From: Cylindrodendrum hubeiense
Taxonomy: Eukaryota; Ascomycota; Sordariomycetes; Hypocreales; Nectriaceae
Assembly: GCA_014621425.1 (NCBI GenBank)
Contig: JAANBB010000093.1
Span: 46,982-110,981 of the forward strand
Direction of reading: 5' to 3'
Length of the DNA: 64,000 nt
Made by a program: the position numbers and the translations under genes. The notes beneath the pieces were generated by a model. That model was not told the DNA's origin, ran no database searches, and saw only the letters and a list, made by a program, of their open reading frames with translations. Shown here piece after piece: positions 24,337-36,405 of this stretch. Position 1 is the first letter of the stretch; each line of letters starts with the position of its first letter.

Positions 24337-25896
24337 ATGGCGCCTATACTGTTACCCAAGCAGGCGGAAGAGCTGTGCGTACAGGGCCTTTCGATGGTCA
24401 GGTTTTCGTGAGCTCCCGAGGGAGGCTAACATGCTGCCCGCAGTCACAAGTCTATCATCGCATACCTCTCCGCCAACAACCTCCCAAATGCCGCCGCTGC
24501 ACTCCGGACGGAAATCAACCTCGGAGTGGACGCCTTCGATGCCGCCACCGCGAAGAGGTATGAGACGCTGCTAGAGAAAAAATGGACAAGTATCGTGCGA
24601 TTACAGAAAAAGGCACGTTTGGGGGTTCCGCGACAGCTTCGCTTCGTCGTTTCCGCTTGCCCCGCTCCCGCACCGCTCCCGCACACCGACATCTAACAAT
24701 CCCCATAGATTATGGATCTTGAAAGCCGAAACGAGTCCTTGCAAAGCGAGCTCGACAACGCGACTCCCACCTCCCTCTCGAAACGAAACGACCCCGCATC
24801 CTGGCTGCCCAAAGCCCCTCCTCGCCACACCCTGGAATCGCACCGAGAGACCATCAACTGCGTCGCATTCCATCCCATATTCTCCTCGATCGCTTCTGGC
24901 TCCGACGACTACACAATCAAAATCTGGGACTGGGAGCTGGGAGAGCTGGAAAAGACGATCAAGGGTCATACGAGAGCGGTGTTGGACGTTGACTACGGTG
25001 GTCCCAGGGGCGGTTACCTTCTGGCATCCTGCAGCTCGGATCTGACCATCAAGCTGTGGGATCCCGCCGACGACTACAAGAACATCCGGACCTTACCAGG
25101 CCACGACCATAGCGTCAGCGCTATCCGCTTCATTCCCTCGGGCGCTGCGGGCGCACCTTCATCCGGAACCCTGCTTGTCAGCGCAAGTCGAGACAAGACG
25201 CTCAGGATATGGGACGTTACCACTGGGTACTGCGTGAAGACAATCAATGGCCATGCTGGCTGGGTGCGAGATGTGTGTCCCTCTATTGATGGACGTTATC
25301 TCGTTTCTACCGGTGACGACATGACCGTTCGACTATGGGATATCTCCGTGCCAGACCCGGAGGCCAAGCAGACTATGTTTGGCCACGAGCATGTCAACGA
25401 ATGTTGCACAATTGCTCCACCTTCTACATACAAATACTTGGCTCCGCTGGCCGGACTGAAGAAGCCTCCACCTGCAAGCAGCACGGCGGAATTCATGGCT
25501 TCGGGATCCCGAGATAAGACGATTCGAATTTGGGATGCTCGCGGAACGTGTCTCCTGACCCTAGTAGGCCATGACAACTGGGTGCGGTCGATCCTGTTTC
25601 ACCCCAGTGGCAAGTATCTCCTTTCGGCGTCAGACGACAAGACGTTGAGATGCTGGGATCTCAGCCAAGACGGCAAGTGCGTCAAGGTGCTTGCGGACGT
25701 CCACGAGCGGTTCATCACCTGCTTGAGATGGGCTCCCGGGATTGTCAAGAATAGCGGCCCTGTTGAGGCGGAGAATGGTGAAGTCGGGACCCCAACAAAG
25801 CGTAATGGTGCCGAGAGAGCTGCTCCTGAAGTGCAGATTCGGTGCATCATTGCCACGGGAGGTGTTGACCAGAAGTTGAGGATCTTTGCCAACTGA
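24337..25896 (+). CDS. nudF: Nuclear distribution protein NudF/PAC1 (LIS1 homologue)
   Basis: Dynein regulator that binds dynein heavy chain with NudE and drives nuclear migration. Exons are 24337-24374, 24444-24612 and 24709-25896 (464 residues). The N-terminal LisH motif ([17 protein letters not shown]...AAAALR) covers about residues 9-42. A short coiled coil ([19 protein letters not shown]) follows at about 64-86. Seven WD40 blades then run to the C-terminus, with [40 protein letters not shown] and [13 protein letters not shown] clearly visible. The second intron begins with GC, not GT (AAG|GCACGT), and ends CATAG after a CTAAC branch site. No GT donor nearby keeps the frame, and the join restores the conserved [13 protein letters not shown] sequence. 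Confidence 0.93.
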
Positions 25897-27410
25897 GGTT
25901 GAGGGATGCTTCGGTGCAGAAAGCAGCAAATATTGAAAAGGTGCAGCGGATGCGCTAGCAGATGAGTAACACGACGGAGGTCTAAGGAGGAGGAGCATCG
26001 GTCGGCACACGCCGCTCTCTGGTCCGGCGCAAAGCGACATGGCGAAGCAAACGTACCGTCACTCTCCCCGGAAGAGTATATGTCGGATCCGAAGAGACGA
26101 TGATAGCAAAGAGTCGCGTCGCGGTTCGGACACCGCAGCCAGTCCGAGGCGCCCCTGAGCTGCGCTCCCTTCAACCCCTGGAACGGAGGGTTGGTTGCCT
26201 TTAGCGTTTGCAATAGATCTGGGAGATGATGATGATTGCTCTTGAGTTTACCGGAGCGGGGGGTACCGAATAGAATGAGTCCACGTCATGTACACGAGCC
26301 GCCGTGAAGGGGTCTACTGGAGCCCAATGTGATACCCGGGGAATCAACTGTCAATGAAACATCGTCATACACACGTGGCACTAAATCGGGAGGTTGAGGT
26401 CTATTGATCGAGGACCCCTATTGCGATGGGATCCAAGATGCTACCCTAGAACATACGCCTGTTCTTTGTTCTTAGCAGCCTCCTTGTTGTGATTCCTAAG
26501 CGAGAATATCGAGCAAACTTTGCAATGTTGACTGGACTGTAGCGTGTCTCCCATGTGTAGCGTCTCATTATTGACCGGGTAAGAACCTTGTGACAGAGTC
26601 AAGACTAAGAATTTACGTGACCCGTGAAAATGAGACCCCATTCAGATTGGTGTTAAGCACACGGTTTAATTCGGGTTGCTTTGTAGAAGAGAAAGAAACG
26701 ACATCGGCTGCGGTATTCAGATCCAGTAAATGCGAGGACTGAGGAATTGGTTTAGATGCACTCACTGCCTACAAATATTCTACAGTGTCACATTTTACAT
26801 CTTATCTCAAAGCCGTCAGAGGCGCTTAGAAACTGGATTATGGGCTGTTAGCCATAGCCTGAATCTATGGCTTACTTTTGCCAACTTTCAGCTCCGTCAC
26901 TGTCTGAACTGCACCTCCGCCAAGGATCGGAGGGCTCCGAAGATCGCTAGAGGTCGCGTTCATGATCACGATCGTCTTCATCTATATACTGATCCCTAAA
27001 CTGTCATTGGATAACAAGAGCTTTTTATCGCCTACATCCTCATTTCCAGTAGCTGGACGTGACATGCATTACAAATGTAACGTGGCCATGTGTTCCTCAG
27101 AGAAGTATAAGGGCTTGTATCACAGTATATACTAGGTAAGAATAAAGCACTGGCAAGCTCCGACTGTGTGGCTGTTTCAACGCCTGAATCATGGTTTGGC
27201 AGGTACCTTGTCACTCACAGCCTCGAAAGGGATGTGCGACCACGGCGTGGCGTGGCTTGCCGCGTCATCAATGACGATCTGGAGCCGCAATTCCTCATTT
27301 TATCTCAGTTGCTTTCGCACCTTTCGTTTGCGCCCAGTCACATCATTCGGCACCCAATTTTCTTAGCCGAGAGCGCAACCGTCTCCCGAGCGTTTAGTTG
27401 ATATTTCGAT
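25897..27410. other. 1.5 kb spacer
   Basis: Contains the nudF 3' region and then AT-richer sequence leading to the membrane-protein gene. Short open frames on both strands have no recognisable content. Confidence 0.5.
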
Positions 27411-28659
27411 ATGTGGAAAGGTTATCAATATGCGGACTGTAACTTTGACCAGGATAAGATACCCGGTGATCCAGATATTGCTGGACCTGGAGTAATGCTC
27501 ATACCCCAGCAAATATTTGGCATACATGCTAATAGAATTTTCAGGTTATTACTGCCTTCATAGTGGCTGCGTGGGTCACGCTTGGTGCTGCAACCATTAA
27601 ACCTTTGAGTAAATGGACAAGAATCGGTTATCGATTTGCCCTTGGTGCCGATGACCTCCTAGGCCCCCTTTGTGACCTTCAAGCTATCACGGGTGTCGCA
27701 ATAGTGATTGCCGGTTTCTCTCAATGGAACACAATCACCTTCTATCATCGGGAAATGGTTTTGGCATATTGGTCGTTGACCTCAAACTCCTTCTGGATCA
27801 CTCGACGAGCTTATATGTACGAGGCTGTCAAAGATTTGGATACTACCTCCTGGACTAAATGGCGGGTTTATACAAGAAGACTGCTTATTATAGTAAGCTT
27901 TTTCTTAGGTATTGTCTGGTACTCTTTATCCGTCCAACTACAAGCCGAACCTCACTGGGATGAGACGGATCCCCGAAAGTGTTACCACTTCAACGATATC
28001 ACATACAAGGATGAGGCTACACCACTTTCTTGGGTATGGATCGCGGGGTTGGGCATCTACCAAGCTGCCCTTTTATGGAGTTTGGTGGACCAAGAAGGCA
28101 AGTTTTCACGCACATGGAACGAATGGGGGAAGGGATTAGAAGATTACATCATATATTTGAAGGATGATCGCTCCGAGAAGGCTGCCCAAATATCTTGGAG
28201 ATCCGGACTTGTTCAGTTTCTGCGACTGATGTACGGGCGCTTTGCGACCTTCTTCTTTTGGATCATGTTTTGGGTTGTTTGGGTGGGCCGCGTGGTCATT
28301 TCAGTCTGGTCATATGGTGACAGTGATGTGTCGGGGTTTTTCATATTCTACTATGTGCTCATTAGCTGGAATACGTGGGATATTATCATGCTCAAAGTAA
28401 TGAACGTGGCCTTGGTGGAAGATGAGACGAAAATGGGATTTGGACAAGTGCTGCCACTAGTCCTTCTGGTCCAAATTCTTATACATGTCGTGGATATCTG
28501 GAAAGGTAAGTGATACTTCCTTTCGCACTAGATGCTTTCACTAACAACGACCGGACCCAACCAAGCAGCAAGAAAGAGAAACTAAGAGTAGAAGAACAGA
28601 AGGAAGCTAAAGAGACAAAAATGCAGGAGAGTAGAGAAAGACTTGGACCAATTATGTAG
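27411..28659 (+). CDS. Fungal multi-pass membrane protein of unknown function
   Basis: Integral membrane protein of a type common in filamentous fungi and lacking an assigned function. Exon 1 (27411-27491, MWKGYQYADCNFDQDKIPG) joins exon 2 (27545-28505) through a GTAATG...TTTTCAG intron. About six to seven hydrophobic segments are visible, for example AITGVAIVIAGFSQW, LLIIVSFFLGIVWYSLSV, FFFWIMFWVVWVGRVVI and VLPLVLLVQILIHVV. The 3' end is uncertain. Reading through gives a stop at 28515 after WKGK. A GTAAGT donor after 28505 and an acceptor at 28588 would add a short charged tail (VEEQKEAKETKMQ...) ending at 28659, which is used here. The codon composition is less GC-rich than in its neighbours. 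Confidence 0.65.
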
Positions 28660-28869
28660 GTCAAGGGGGAACAGCCGTTGAAGATTAGGTGCTGGCTTCC
28701 CATGAGCTGCATGTTTATGAGAGTTCACTCTGAGGCAGAAGCACGAGGCGACTACAGGACTGGAAGATGCGTTTAACAACCAGCATGGCTCACAGACGAT
28801 ATGCACGTTTGAGGGCTTGCGATTGAAGGCTGGGTTCTCTTATAGATCTGCCTCCGTGACACAAGAGGC

Positions 28870-28988
28870 ACATACGACCATAGCTCTTAGAAAATACGGG
28901 ATCCCGTCCGCTCTCCCCTAGTCAAGCTGAGAAGCGGTGGATTAGTACTCGGGTCGGTGACGACCGGGGAATCCCCACTGTTGTATGT
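28870..28988 (+). rRNA. 5S ribosomal RNA, copy 1
   Basis: A 119-base 5S rRNA gene. The 5' end ACATACGACCATAG and the 3' end GTTGTATGT pair to form helix I, as in all fungal 5S rRNAs. The internal promoter region includes ATCCCGTCCGCTC and AAGCTGAGAAGCGG, and the helix IV loop GTCGGTGACGAC is present. A T-run follows immediately, as expected for RNA polymerase III termination. Pezizomycotina usually carry dispersed 5S genes, consistent with finding it outside any rDNA repeat. Confidence 0.93.
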
Positions 28989-28994
28989 TTTTTT
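28983..28994 (+). terminator. Pol III T-run after 5S copy 1
   Basis: A run of T directly after the 5S 3' end is the usual RNA polymerase III stop signal. Confidence 0.7.
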
Positions 28995-29052
28995 GCCTCT
29001 TCCTGATATCTTTGGTCCTGTGAATTTGATGCCACTCGACGCCATCACCAGC

Positions 29053-29171
29053 ACATACGACCATAGCTCTTAGAAAGTACGGGATCCCGTCCGCTCTCCC
29101 CTAGTCAAGCTGAGAAGCGGCGAATTAGTACTCGGGTCGGTGACGACCGGGGAATCCTCGCTGTTGTATGT
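29053..29171 (+). rRNA. 5S ribosomal RNA, copy 2
   Basis: Second 119-base 5S rRNA gene, in tandem and 64 bases after the first. It differs from copy 1 at about five positions. Four of them form two compensatory base-pair changes in one stem: GGTGG/CCACT in copy 1 becomes GGCGA/TCGCT in copy 2. Helix I ends are identical. A TATTTTTG tract follows as a likely Pol III terminator. The paired changes suggest that both copies remain under structural constraint rather than one being a pseudogene. Confidence 0.92.
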
Positions 29172-31235
29172 ATTTTTGCCTCTGTTGTCTTCACTATTTT
29201 TTGTCATACAATTTTGTGCTAGTTGTGAGCTAGGACCAGGTTTGGTGCAGATAGTTTGCTGGTGGGGATGCTCACAGGTCGGAGTGGGGTTAATGTTCAT
29301 CGTGAACTAGGACCTCGGAACACATGTTGTCCAATTTGGAGTTGACTTGCTAATTGGGGACTCTTTGATGAGAATATTTCATGGAAAGAAAGACTAGAGA
29401 CACGGTTCTGGTTCTGGTTATATCTGGCTTCTCCAATCCCTTTCCTGGTAACTTCTTCTTATGCAGATGAAGTAAGACATGAGATCCAGGTGATTTGTAT
29501 TCCGTTAACACATTTATTATAGGGTTGTTGATGTTTAAAATATGTCTATAGCTGAATATCGTTCTGATGCAGCCATGTTCTGAGCCACGTCAATCGCTTC
29601 CATGGTGCTCGATATCCCATTACCCATGATGCTAAGTGGAGGTTATATCTGTGCCGTCACCAAGTTGTACAGATCTGTGAGGTTTAAAGCGTCAAAGTGA
29701 CGTTGTGATGCCCGAAAGCCTTGAGGAAGATGCATTGCGTATGACCAACCGCCTTGGGCAATGCTGGTTCATGGACAAAGATGATATGAGGCCGCCAAGT
29801 TCCTCCTGTTAGCTTGGGATGATGTGATGGTGGATTATTTGAAGGAACTCATAACCTTGACAGCCATGAGTTTTCCTGGTTTGGTCTGATTCTGGTGATA
29901 TGAGTCTCGACAGAGGGGATGAAAATAATGATGCTGACCCAGAAGCCTTGGAAAACATGTCATCAGAGATCGAGTAGCTCAATTAAGCGGCCTTCATATT
30001 AAGGGGGAGCCATGGACCTTGATCTAATGCAAGCTACTGCATTTTGTGCTATGCAGGACAGAAAGCTTTCCACACCGCTCGAATTGCTTCTGTTCAGGCG
30101 GAGAAATCGTTTACTGGATCGCAGGAGGAGTGAGACAATGTGCCTAATTGTACCCACGATTACGTCAATCTATGACATTCCAGAGAGACTCGATATGAGC
30201 GGACCTAGCACCGAAAGAATGCATCACACCAAGTCGACTGGATTGGTAGTTGAAGAAGATGCCCAAATGCCATGGTTGCACCGCCGACGTTGCGCTTGTG
30301 GACAAAGACGTGACAGGCTTGCCGTTCAACCGTTCTCGAACATTTGTGCAATTCTCGGCATCAAGCCGAGGCCACAGATGAGGCCGTGGGATTGGTGCGG
30401 GCTGCAGCGTGCCGACTAATCGGGTATTTACTTTGGGTATGCGGGGAACAGAAGGATTGCATGCCGCATTACTGGCCATGCAGGAACGGTTTAGTGTGCT
30501 TGGAGCTGAAGGAGCTGAGGGAACTGACAGAACTGCCCGATTCACGTTTGGGGTGAGAATTTGCCTCGTCTTGTTAGTTCCCAGAGTTGAACTTGATGAG
30601 CTCGATAATTCACATGTCCTTGTCCCTGTTCCTCATTGACCGAAACGCTGGCGACATGACGGCTGGCTTGCAAATCTCACCGCCTCGAGTGGGCGTCATA
30701 GCACTGCAGATGGCTGGAGTTTAGACGCCTCTGTCCGGTTCAGCTTGGGCAAATTCCAGCCAAGGGCAAGCCTTGCGCAACACTAAAATTGCCCTGGCGT
30801 CTTTAGTTCTTTGGCCGTGTTCCTTCAACCTGTCATGGACCAGCAGATTTAGGTAGCTAGCCAGATGAAGCATGCGTGTCTTAGATCAAGCGCTGAAGAC
30901 GCCTGACACGTCAGAACGTGGGCTGCATGGTCTGGGCCATCGCGGCGTCGTCTATTGTGGTATTGTGGTGCACTGCAATTGTGGGAAATTTGCTATTCAG
31001 AAGGAATAGTGCAGCTTATTATTGGATCTACCGCTTCGTATGCTCCGTTCGCCATTCCGATGCCCCAGTTACAATGTTTCGTCAAGTTGGCACGGTCGGA
31101 TGAATTGCTTTCGACCCCAAGTCGACAGCCGTAGCCTCTTCTCACTACTGTACTCCATACTGGCCACAGAGTAACCTCTCGCTGCACATCTGGATCCCCC
31201 CATCGTGTATTGGTTTCACTGTCTTGTCGGCCATC

Positions 31236-33046
31236 ATGTTGGCGAAATTGGGCAGTCCTCTCCCCCCCGGAGACAAACATGTGAGGATTCACTATTGCGA
31301 AGCCCCTCCATCAACCCATGCTCACAATCAAGGCCGTGAGCGTGTATCTTCCGACCTGGCAAAACACAGTAAACTGGGCAATGCGAGACCCAGAGTTGCT
31401 GGCACTGATGAAAACCGGCTACCCGAGATTTTTCGTCCCGCTCATCGTCCGTGAGCTCGGAGAGCACCTGGTACAATGGGCTGCATCCAAGACCGCATCC
31501 GAGACACCCAACGAGGAGTCAACCAAGCTCCTAGCTGCACCGGGTCAGTGTTCTCTACTCACAGCAGGCGAGGACCATGCAGAATCTTGTCGGAGATATT
31601 TGGAAGCACAAGGAAAGGGAGCCATCCTCGTCATCCACATCAGCTTTTCTGGTACCCTGAGCATCCTCGGTAACACACAATCAACTAGCTCTCCCCGTCT
31701 TCACCATGACATATACGCAGTAGTTTACCCTCAGGAACTGGCTGTAGAGGCCAAAGCTTTCTGGCAACACACAGGATTTGGAATTTCCAGTCGATGTGCT
31801 GAGTTCTGGTTGAAGAATGCTCCTTTCTTGTACGCAAATGGATTGAACCCAAATGGAATGCATGCAGAACTTCCATCGAAGGAAGCCAATCGGGCAGGCG
31901 ATGTCCTCCGGAAGCGAATTGGTGGTTTGATGTCCACAGAGGCAAATGAAGTGGGCTCGGATTCTGTCTACCTGTATCCAACCGGCATGTCTTCAATTAG
32001 CCACTCTGCGACAGCTTTGAGAGAACTGCGGGGAGCTGGGTCGAAAGTATGTCAAGTCGCAATCTTTGGGTAAGCATGCCCTCAATGCCAATTAGCAAGG
32101 GAATGCTTGCAATGCTCATCGCTTTGACTCTAGATTTTTGTACGTCGATACGTTCAAAGTGCTCAGCAAAGTTTACGGCTTCGATTGCAAGCTCTACGGC
32201 CATGCTAGTCCGTCTGACATGGATCAACTCGAAGCCGACTTGACAGGAGGTCTACAAATCGATGCGCTTTACACCGAATTCCCGGGAAACCCTCTCCTCG
32301 GATCTGTAGACCTTGAGCGGCTTTACAGGTTATCCAAGAAGCACGATTTCCTGTTCATTGTCGATGACACTGTTGCGACATCCGTCAATGTCAGCCTTCT
32401 TTCCTTTTGCGATGTGGTGTGCACCAGCTTGACGAAGCTGTTCAGTGGGGGTTGTAACGTCATGGGAGGAAGTGTTGTGCTTAACCCGCAATCGGAAAGA
32501 TTCCAGCGATTGCAGCAGACTTTTACTGAGCAATATGTTGATACATACTTCCCCGAGGATGTGTTGGTGATGGAGAAGAACAGCGCCGACTTTGAGAAAC
32601 GGGTCATCACTGCTAGTCAGAACGCAGAGCGTGTAGCTCAAATGCTCCGAAGACATGCTACAGTTTCCCAGGTGTTTTATCCCAAAGGTAATCCGACCCA
32701 GGACATTTACGATCGGTACAAACAACCTGGCAAGGGATACGGCTACTTGCTCTCCGTCCGATTTGAGCAACCTGAGGCGGCCATCGCGTTCCACGATGCC
32801 TTGAACGTCGCCAAGGGACCCAGCTTAGGAACCAACTTTACGCTATGCTGCGCCTACACACTCTTTGCCCACTTTTCCGAGCTGGAATGGGCAGCACAAT
32901 ATGGCGTGGTCGAGCATTTAGTCCGTATCAGTGTGGGAATTGAAGATGGAGAGCACTTGGACGATCTTGTGCAGCGAGCTCTACAGGCGGCCACAGAAAG
33001 GCACCGGGAGCTGCGGCTATCCAGACCTATGCCATTGAGCCTGTGA
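31236..33046 (+). CDS. Cystathionine gamma-synthase-like PLP enzyme
   Basis: PLP-dependent enzyme of the Cys/Met metabolism family, fungal cystathionine gamma-synthase type, which joins cysteine to an activated homoserine ester in transsulfuration. Exons are 31236-31280, 31333-32069 and 32134-33046 (564 residues). The short first exon (MLAKLGSPLPPGDKH) joins AVSVYLPTWQNTVNW, then LMKTGYPRFFV, the N-terminal pattern of fungal enzymes. The PLP site is seen as FIVDDTVATSVN (cofactor-binding Asp) and SLTKLFSGGCNVMGGSVV, whose Lys should form the Schiff base. The C-terminal domain contains GYGYLLSVRFE and RISVGIEDGEHL. Which activated ester it uses, and whether it is the primary methionine-pathway enzyme, cannot be told. 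It flanks the sugar-type cluster but is not an obvious part of it. Confidence 0.87.
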
Positions 33047-33763
33047 AGAAGCTTCTGTTGCATTTAAGCTCACGTTATTAACTTGAGAGCCGGGACTTTC
33101 AGGAAACCGAAGCAATTGTATAACAGTGGCTGATGATGCCCGCTTTGTGGGTCAATAAATGTTCATTTCCCAGTGACCCTGTCTTGCAATGAAGCGACCC
33201 TCCGGCCACGAACTGTAAGACTATAATTGAGCGTAGAGAAGTGTAAAGTGAGCAAGCAAGCAGTAGGTGGTACATCGCCATCCTCTCTCATCATTTCTTT
33301 TGGGGTGGTGCCGGAAGTCATCGGATCCAGAATGCCAGGTATATTTCTACACTTCTGAGATGTAGGAGGAATGTGAGCGAAACTTGGACAAACATCCTCC
33401 TTGATCTAGAGAACAGGCATGTATCGACGACTGAGAGAATTGAAATACACCTTTTTTCTCTTCAAATATAAACGGATCCATACCTGTCAGCTTATACGGC
33501 TGAACCCAGTTTGAGGAGTCTATAAAACGGTGTCCTCACGCCGAATATATTTATCTTATGCTCGCGAATGGGCATTTTGACAACGCTATTACGAAAAGGG
33601 GAGATATCCCAGGGCGCGCTGTCTTGTGTATCACAGCACATCACTCATTGGCAATAGAATATTGAAATTTGGGTGGAAGATTTGCAATTAAATCAAAGCC
33701 TATCTGAAAACTATACAGGCAGATCCTAACACCTTTGTATACCAATATACTCTGCTAACTAAT
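33047..33763. other. Convergent 3' spacer, 0.7 kb
   Basis: AT-rich sequence between the stops of the cystathionine gamma-synthase-like gene and the MFS transporter. It marks the left boundary of the six-gene cluster. No gene is seen. Confidence 0.5.
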
Positions 33764-35369
33764 TTACTTTCGGACGGGGTACTTCTTGAGCAGGACCGCT
33801 AGACCCACGTAGGCGGCAACACCGGTGAAGCAAAGGCCGCTGATGACGCCAAAGCCCATGAGATACTTGGGCTGGTCGTCGCTGGGGAATAAGTAGGCTC
33901 CGTAGATCTGAGCCAAGTTGCCCATGGCGTTGACAAAGGCCAGGAGAATGGCACGAACCTCGGCGGGTGCCTCGGAGAAGGTCGAGGAGGTGTAAGACAG
34001 GGCAAGGCCGTTGGAAGCCCACAGAGCCGAGGCCATGATGATCAGCAGGGCGTAACGGGCCTTGAAGTTGTAGACGGCGCAGATGATGACAGCGCAGATC
34101 ATAGCTACGGACATCCAGGCTCCGAGGACATAGCCACGCTTGGTAGGGTAGCGATCCATGAAGATACCAGTGATGGCAGTGCATACGAATGCAACGATGT
34201 AGATGGGGATGGTCATGTACTGGGCGACGTGGGAGTCATAACCGAGACCGTTGACGAGGGTCGGGTAGAAGTAGGACAGAGTGGAGGAGCCGACAATGGC
34301 CTGGTTATCAATGCGTTAGCAAATCAATCAAAGAATAGGGGATTTATCACGCAGTCTTACCATGTAACCAATAACAAACATCCAGGTGCGCCAGTTACCA
34401 AGAGCAACTTTCAGGGCTCCAAGGTGGCCGAGCTCGGGCTCGTCCTCGCTGCGAATAATGGTGTTCTCGCTCTTGAGGCGGAGGATTGCGAGACGGCGCT
34501 CGGCCTCAGTCAAGCGCTTGCTGTTGGCAGGGAAATCCAACAGGATAAAGGAGGCAATGATGGACCAGCCAGAAGTGGCAGCACCCTCAATGATGAAAAG
34601 CCATCGCCAACCGGCAAGGCCATGGACACCATCCAGACCTGAAGTGATGGCACCGGCGAGAAGACCGCCAAAGGCACCAGAGAGAATGGCAGCGGAGATA
34701 TAAACGGCAAATCGCTTGGACTGCTCTGACTTCTTGTACCACGAGGACAGGAGAAGAAGGACACCAGGGGCGAAACCGGCCTCGAGAACACCGACAACGA
34801 CACGGAAACCGATAAGGCCGTGGTAAGTAGGAACCCAGGCCATGCCGACGGTGACCAGGCCCCAGACGAACATAATGGCGGGGAGGAAGACGCTGGGCCG
34901 AGTTCGGGCAAGGAGCATGCTAGGTTGATATTAGCAATTGCCATCAAGCCGACGTAGAGTAGACGAGGTTATCTTACTTGGAGGGGACTTCGCAAAGGAC
35001 GTAGCCGATGAAGAAGACGACGAGGGTGACGGAGTACATGTTGGAATCCATGCCGAGATCGTCGGTCATGCCAGCAATTTTGGCATTTCCGATGCTACAG
35101 GGAGTCACCAGTCAGCGTTTGAAAAACACCACGACAACAATCAGGGGAAGTTACTTTGTGCGGTCCATGTAACTGAGCAGGTACATGAGCCAGATAGTGG
35201 GAAGCAGAAACAAATCGATCTTGCGAACAAGAGCCTTCTCCTCGTCGGTTCCCGGCACGTAGTCATCGAGAGCAGGGTCAACATTTCCGTGCTTGTGAGC
35301 CTCGGCGTCAGAGATACGTTCCTCGCGGTGCTCTGACATGTTGTCCTTATCTGCCGCAAACGTCGCCAT
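33764..35369 (-). CDS. MFS transporter, anion:cation symporter (Dal5/Tna1-like) family
   Basis: Twelve-helix plasma-membrane permease. Exons are 35369-35155, 35094-34978, 34919-34361 and 34300-33764 (475 residues). The ACS-family signature YMDRTNIGNAKIAGM spans the first intron; VGVLEAGFAPGVLLLLSSWYKKSEQ and GWRWLFIIEG follow. Known relatives move allantoate, nicotinate, tartrate, galactonate and similar carboxylates with protons, although some move neutral solutes. It shares a promoter region with the SDR gene and is the likely importer of the cluster's substrate. The start at 35369 (MATFAADKDNMSEH) is preferred; the frame runs further upstream but encodes leader sequence. The substrate is not evident from the sequence. 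Confidence 0.88.
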
Positions 35370-36405
35370 TGTTGATGCTGTGGTGTTGAAGATGGCAAGC
35401 TGCAGGGTTGGAAAGGGGGGGCCCGTGGGGATATATAGCCAAATGCAGAGTGATTGCGGCCGGAGCGAGGAATGATGAGCAAGGGGTAGCACTGAGGTTT
35501 CTCTTCTCCCGATGCTGATGCCACGGGGTATACTTATAGTGGGCTGGGGGGCCACTGCTCAACCTTGGACGAGAGCAGGACGTCGTCCCGAGGGCATGGA
35601 GACCAGACAGGCGGGTTTAGCGAGAGAAGGCGATTGCTTACACGGCGATGGAGACCTGGAGAGCCGGAGACCTGGGGAAAGCAGACGGTGACGCTCAGCT
35701 GAGCCAGGCCATGCGCTGGAAACGCGTTGTATTGGACGGACACGGACGCAAAAGCCAGATCCTGGGCGTCACACCCTCAACGCCGGCAGCAGGTTTGCAG
35801 GGAACGACTCAGGGCACTGGGGGGCCCCAGCCTCACATCTCCACACGAAGACTCCAATTTCTGGGGTATGGGGAGGCACTAGGCGCAAAGGATTTAGGCG
35901 AAACCAGACCGGAGCGGCATTTGCGTGGCGTGTTGACGACGGGGAGTCTGGAGAATCTGGAGAATCTCAGGGACCGCGCCGCGAGACGAGGACGGTGCCG
36001 CGGCTCGGGGTCGCCCGGCCAAGCCATTAGCAACCGCCGTGTTCGCCGGCTGCCCCGACTCGGGGACGCTCCCCCAACTATAGCTTCTCCGCAGCTAGAC
36101 TGCGACTCTACTCCTCCATGACTCGGGTTCTGCAGGCGGCGCGCGTGAGCACAATTCGTCGCCATGTCGGGTGCGGTACCGTCTTGATGGATCCGGCAAA
36201 TCGTTTATGAGCTCTGGGGGTGCCGAGGCGGCGCGAAAGGCCCAAGTATTAAACGTTGAGCTGGTATCTACACTGCCGGGCTTTGCTCTTCCACCATCAT
36301 TACCACTTCCTCCCGCCCATTTATACCGTCAATCGCACCGCCGTTTGAACGCGAATCACCTCCAGCTGCCTCCCTCTTCACCTCACCCTTTCAACCCATC
36401 TCAAA
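35370..36405. promoter_or_regulatory. Bidirectional promoter 1 of the cluster (transporter / SDR)
   Basis: A 1.04 kb region between head-to-head genes. It contains the decamer GGGGCCCCAG near 35820, also present in promoter 2, a CGGTACCG palindrome near 36175, and several CGG/CCG triplets of the sort Zn2Cys6 proteins bind. None is proven functional. Confidence 0.5.

Larger units (their letters stand above)
28660..31235. other. Gene-poor 2.6 kb region around the 5S rRNA genes
   Basis: Apart from two 5S rRNA genes, no intact gene is supported. The sequence 29200-31200 is AT-richer and contains broken frames. One stretch at 30409-30520 reads FTLGMRGTEGL on the plus strand, a short resemblance to GH115 glycosidases that is too small to call. 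Ancient degraded genes are possible but unproven. Confidence 0.5.
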
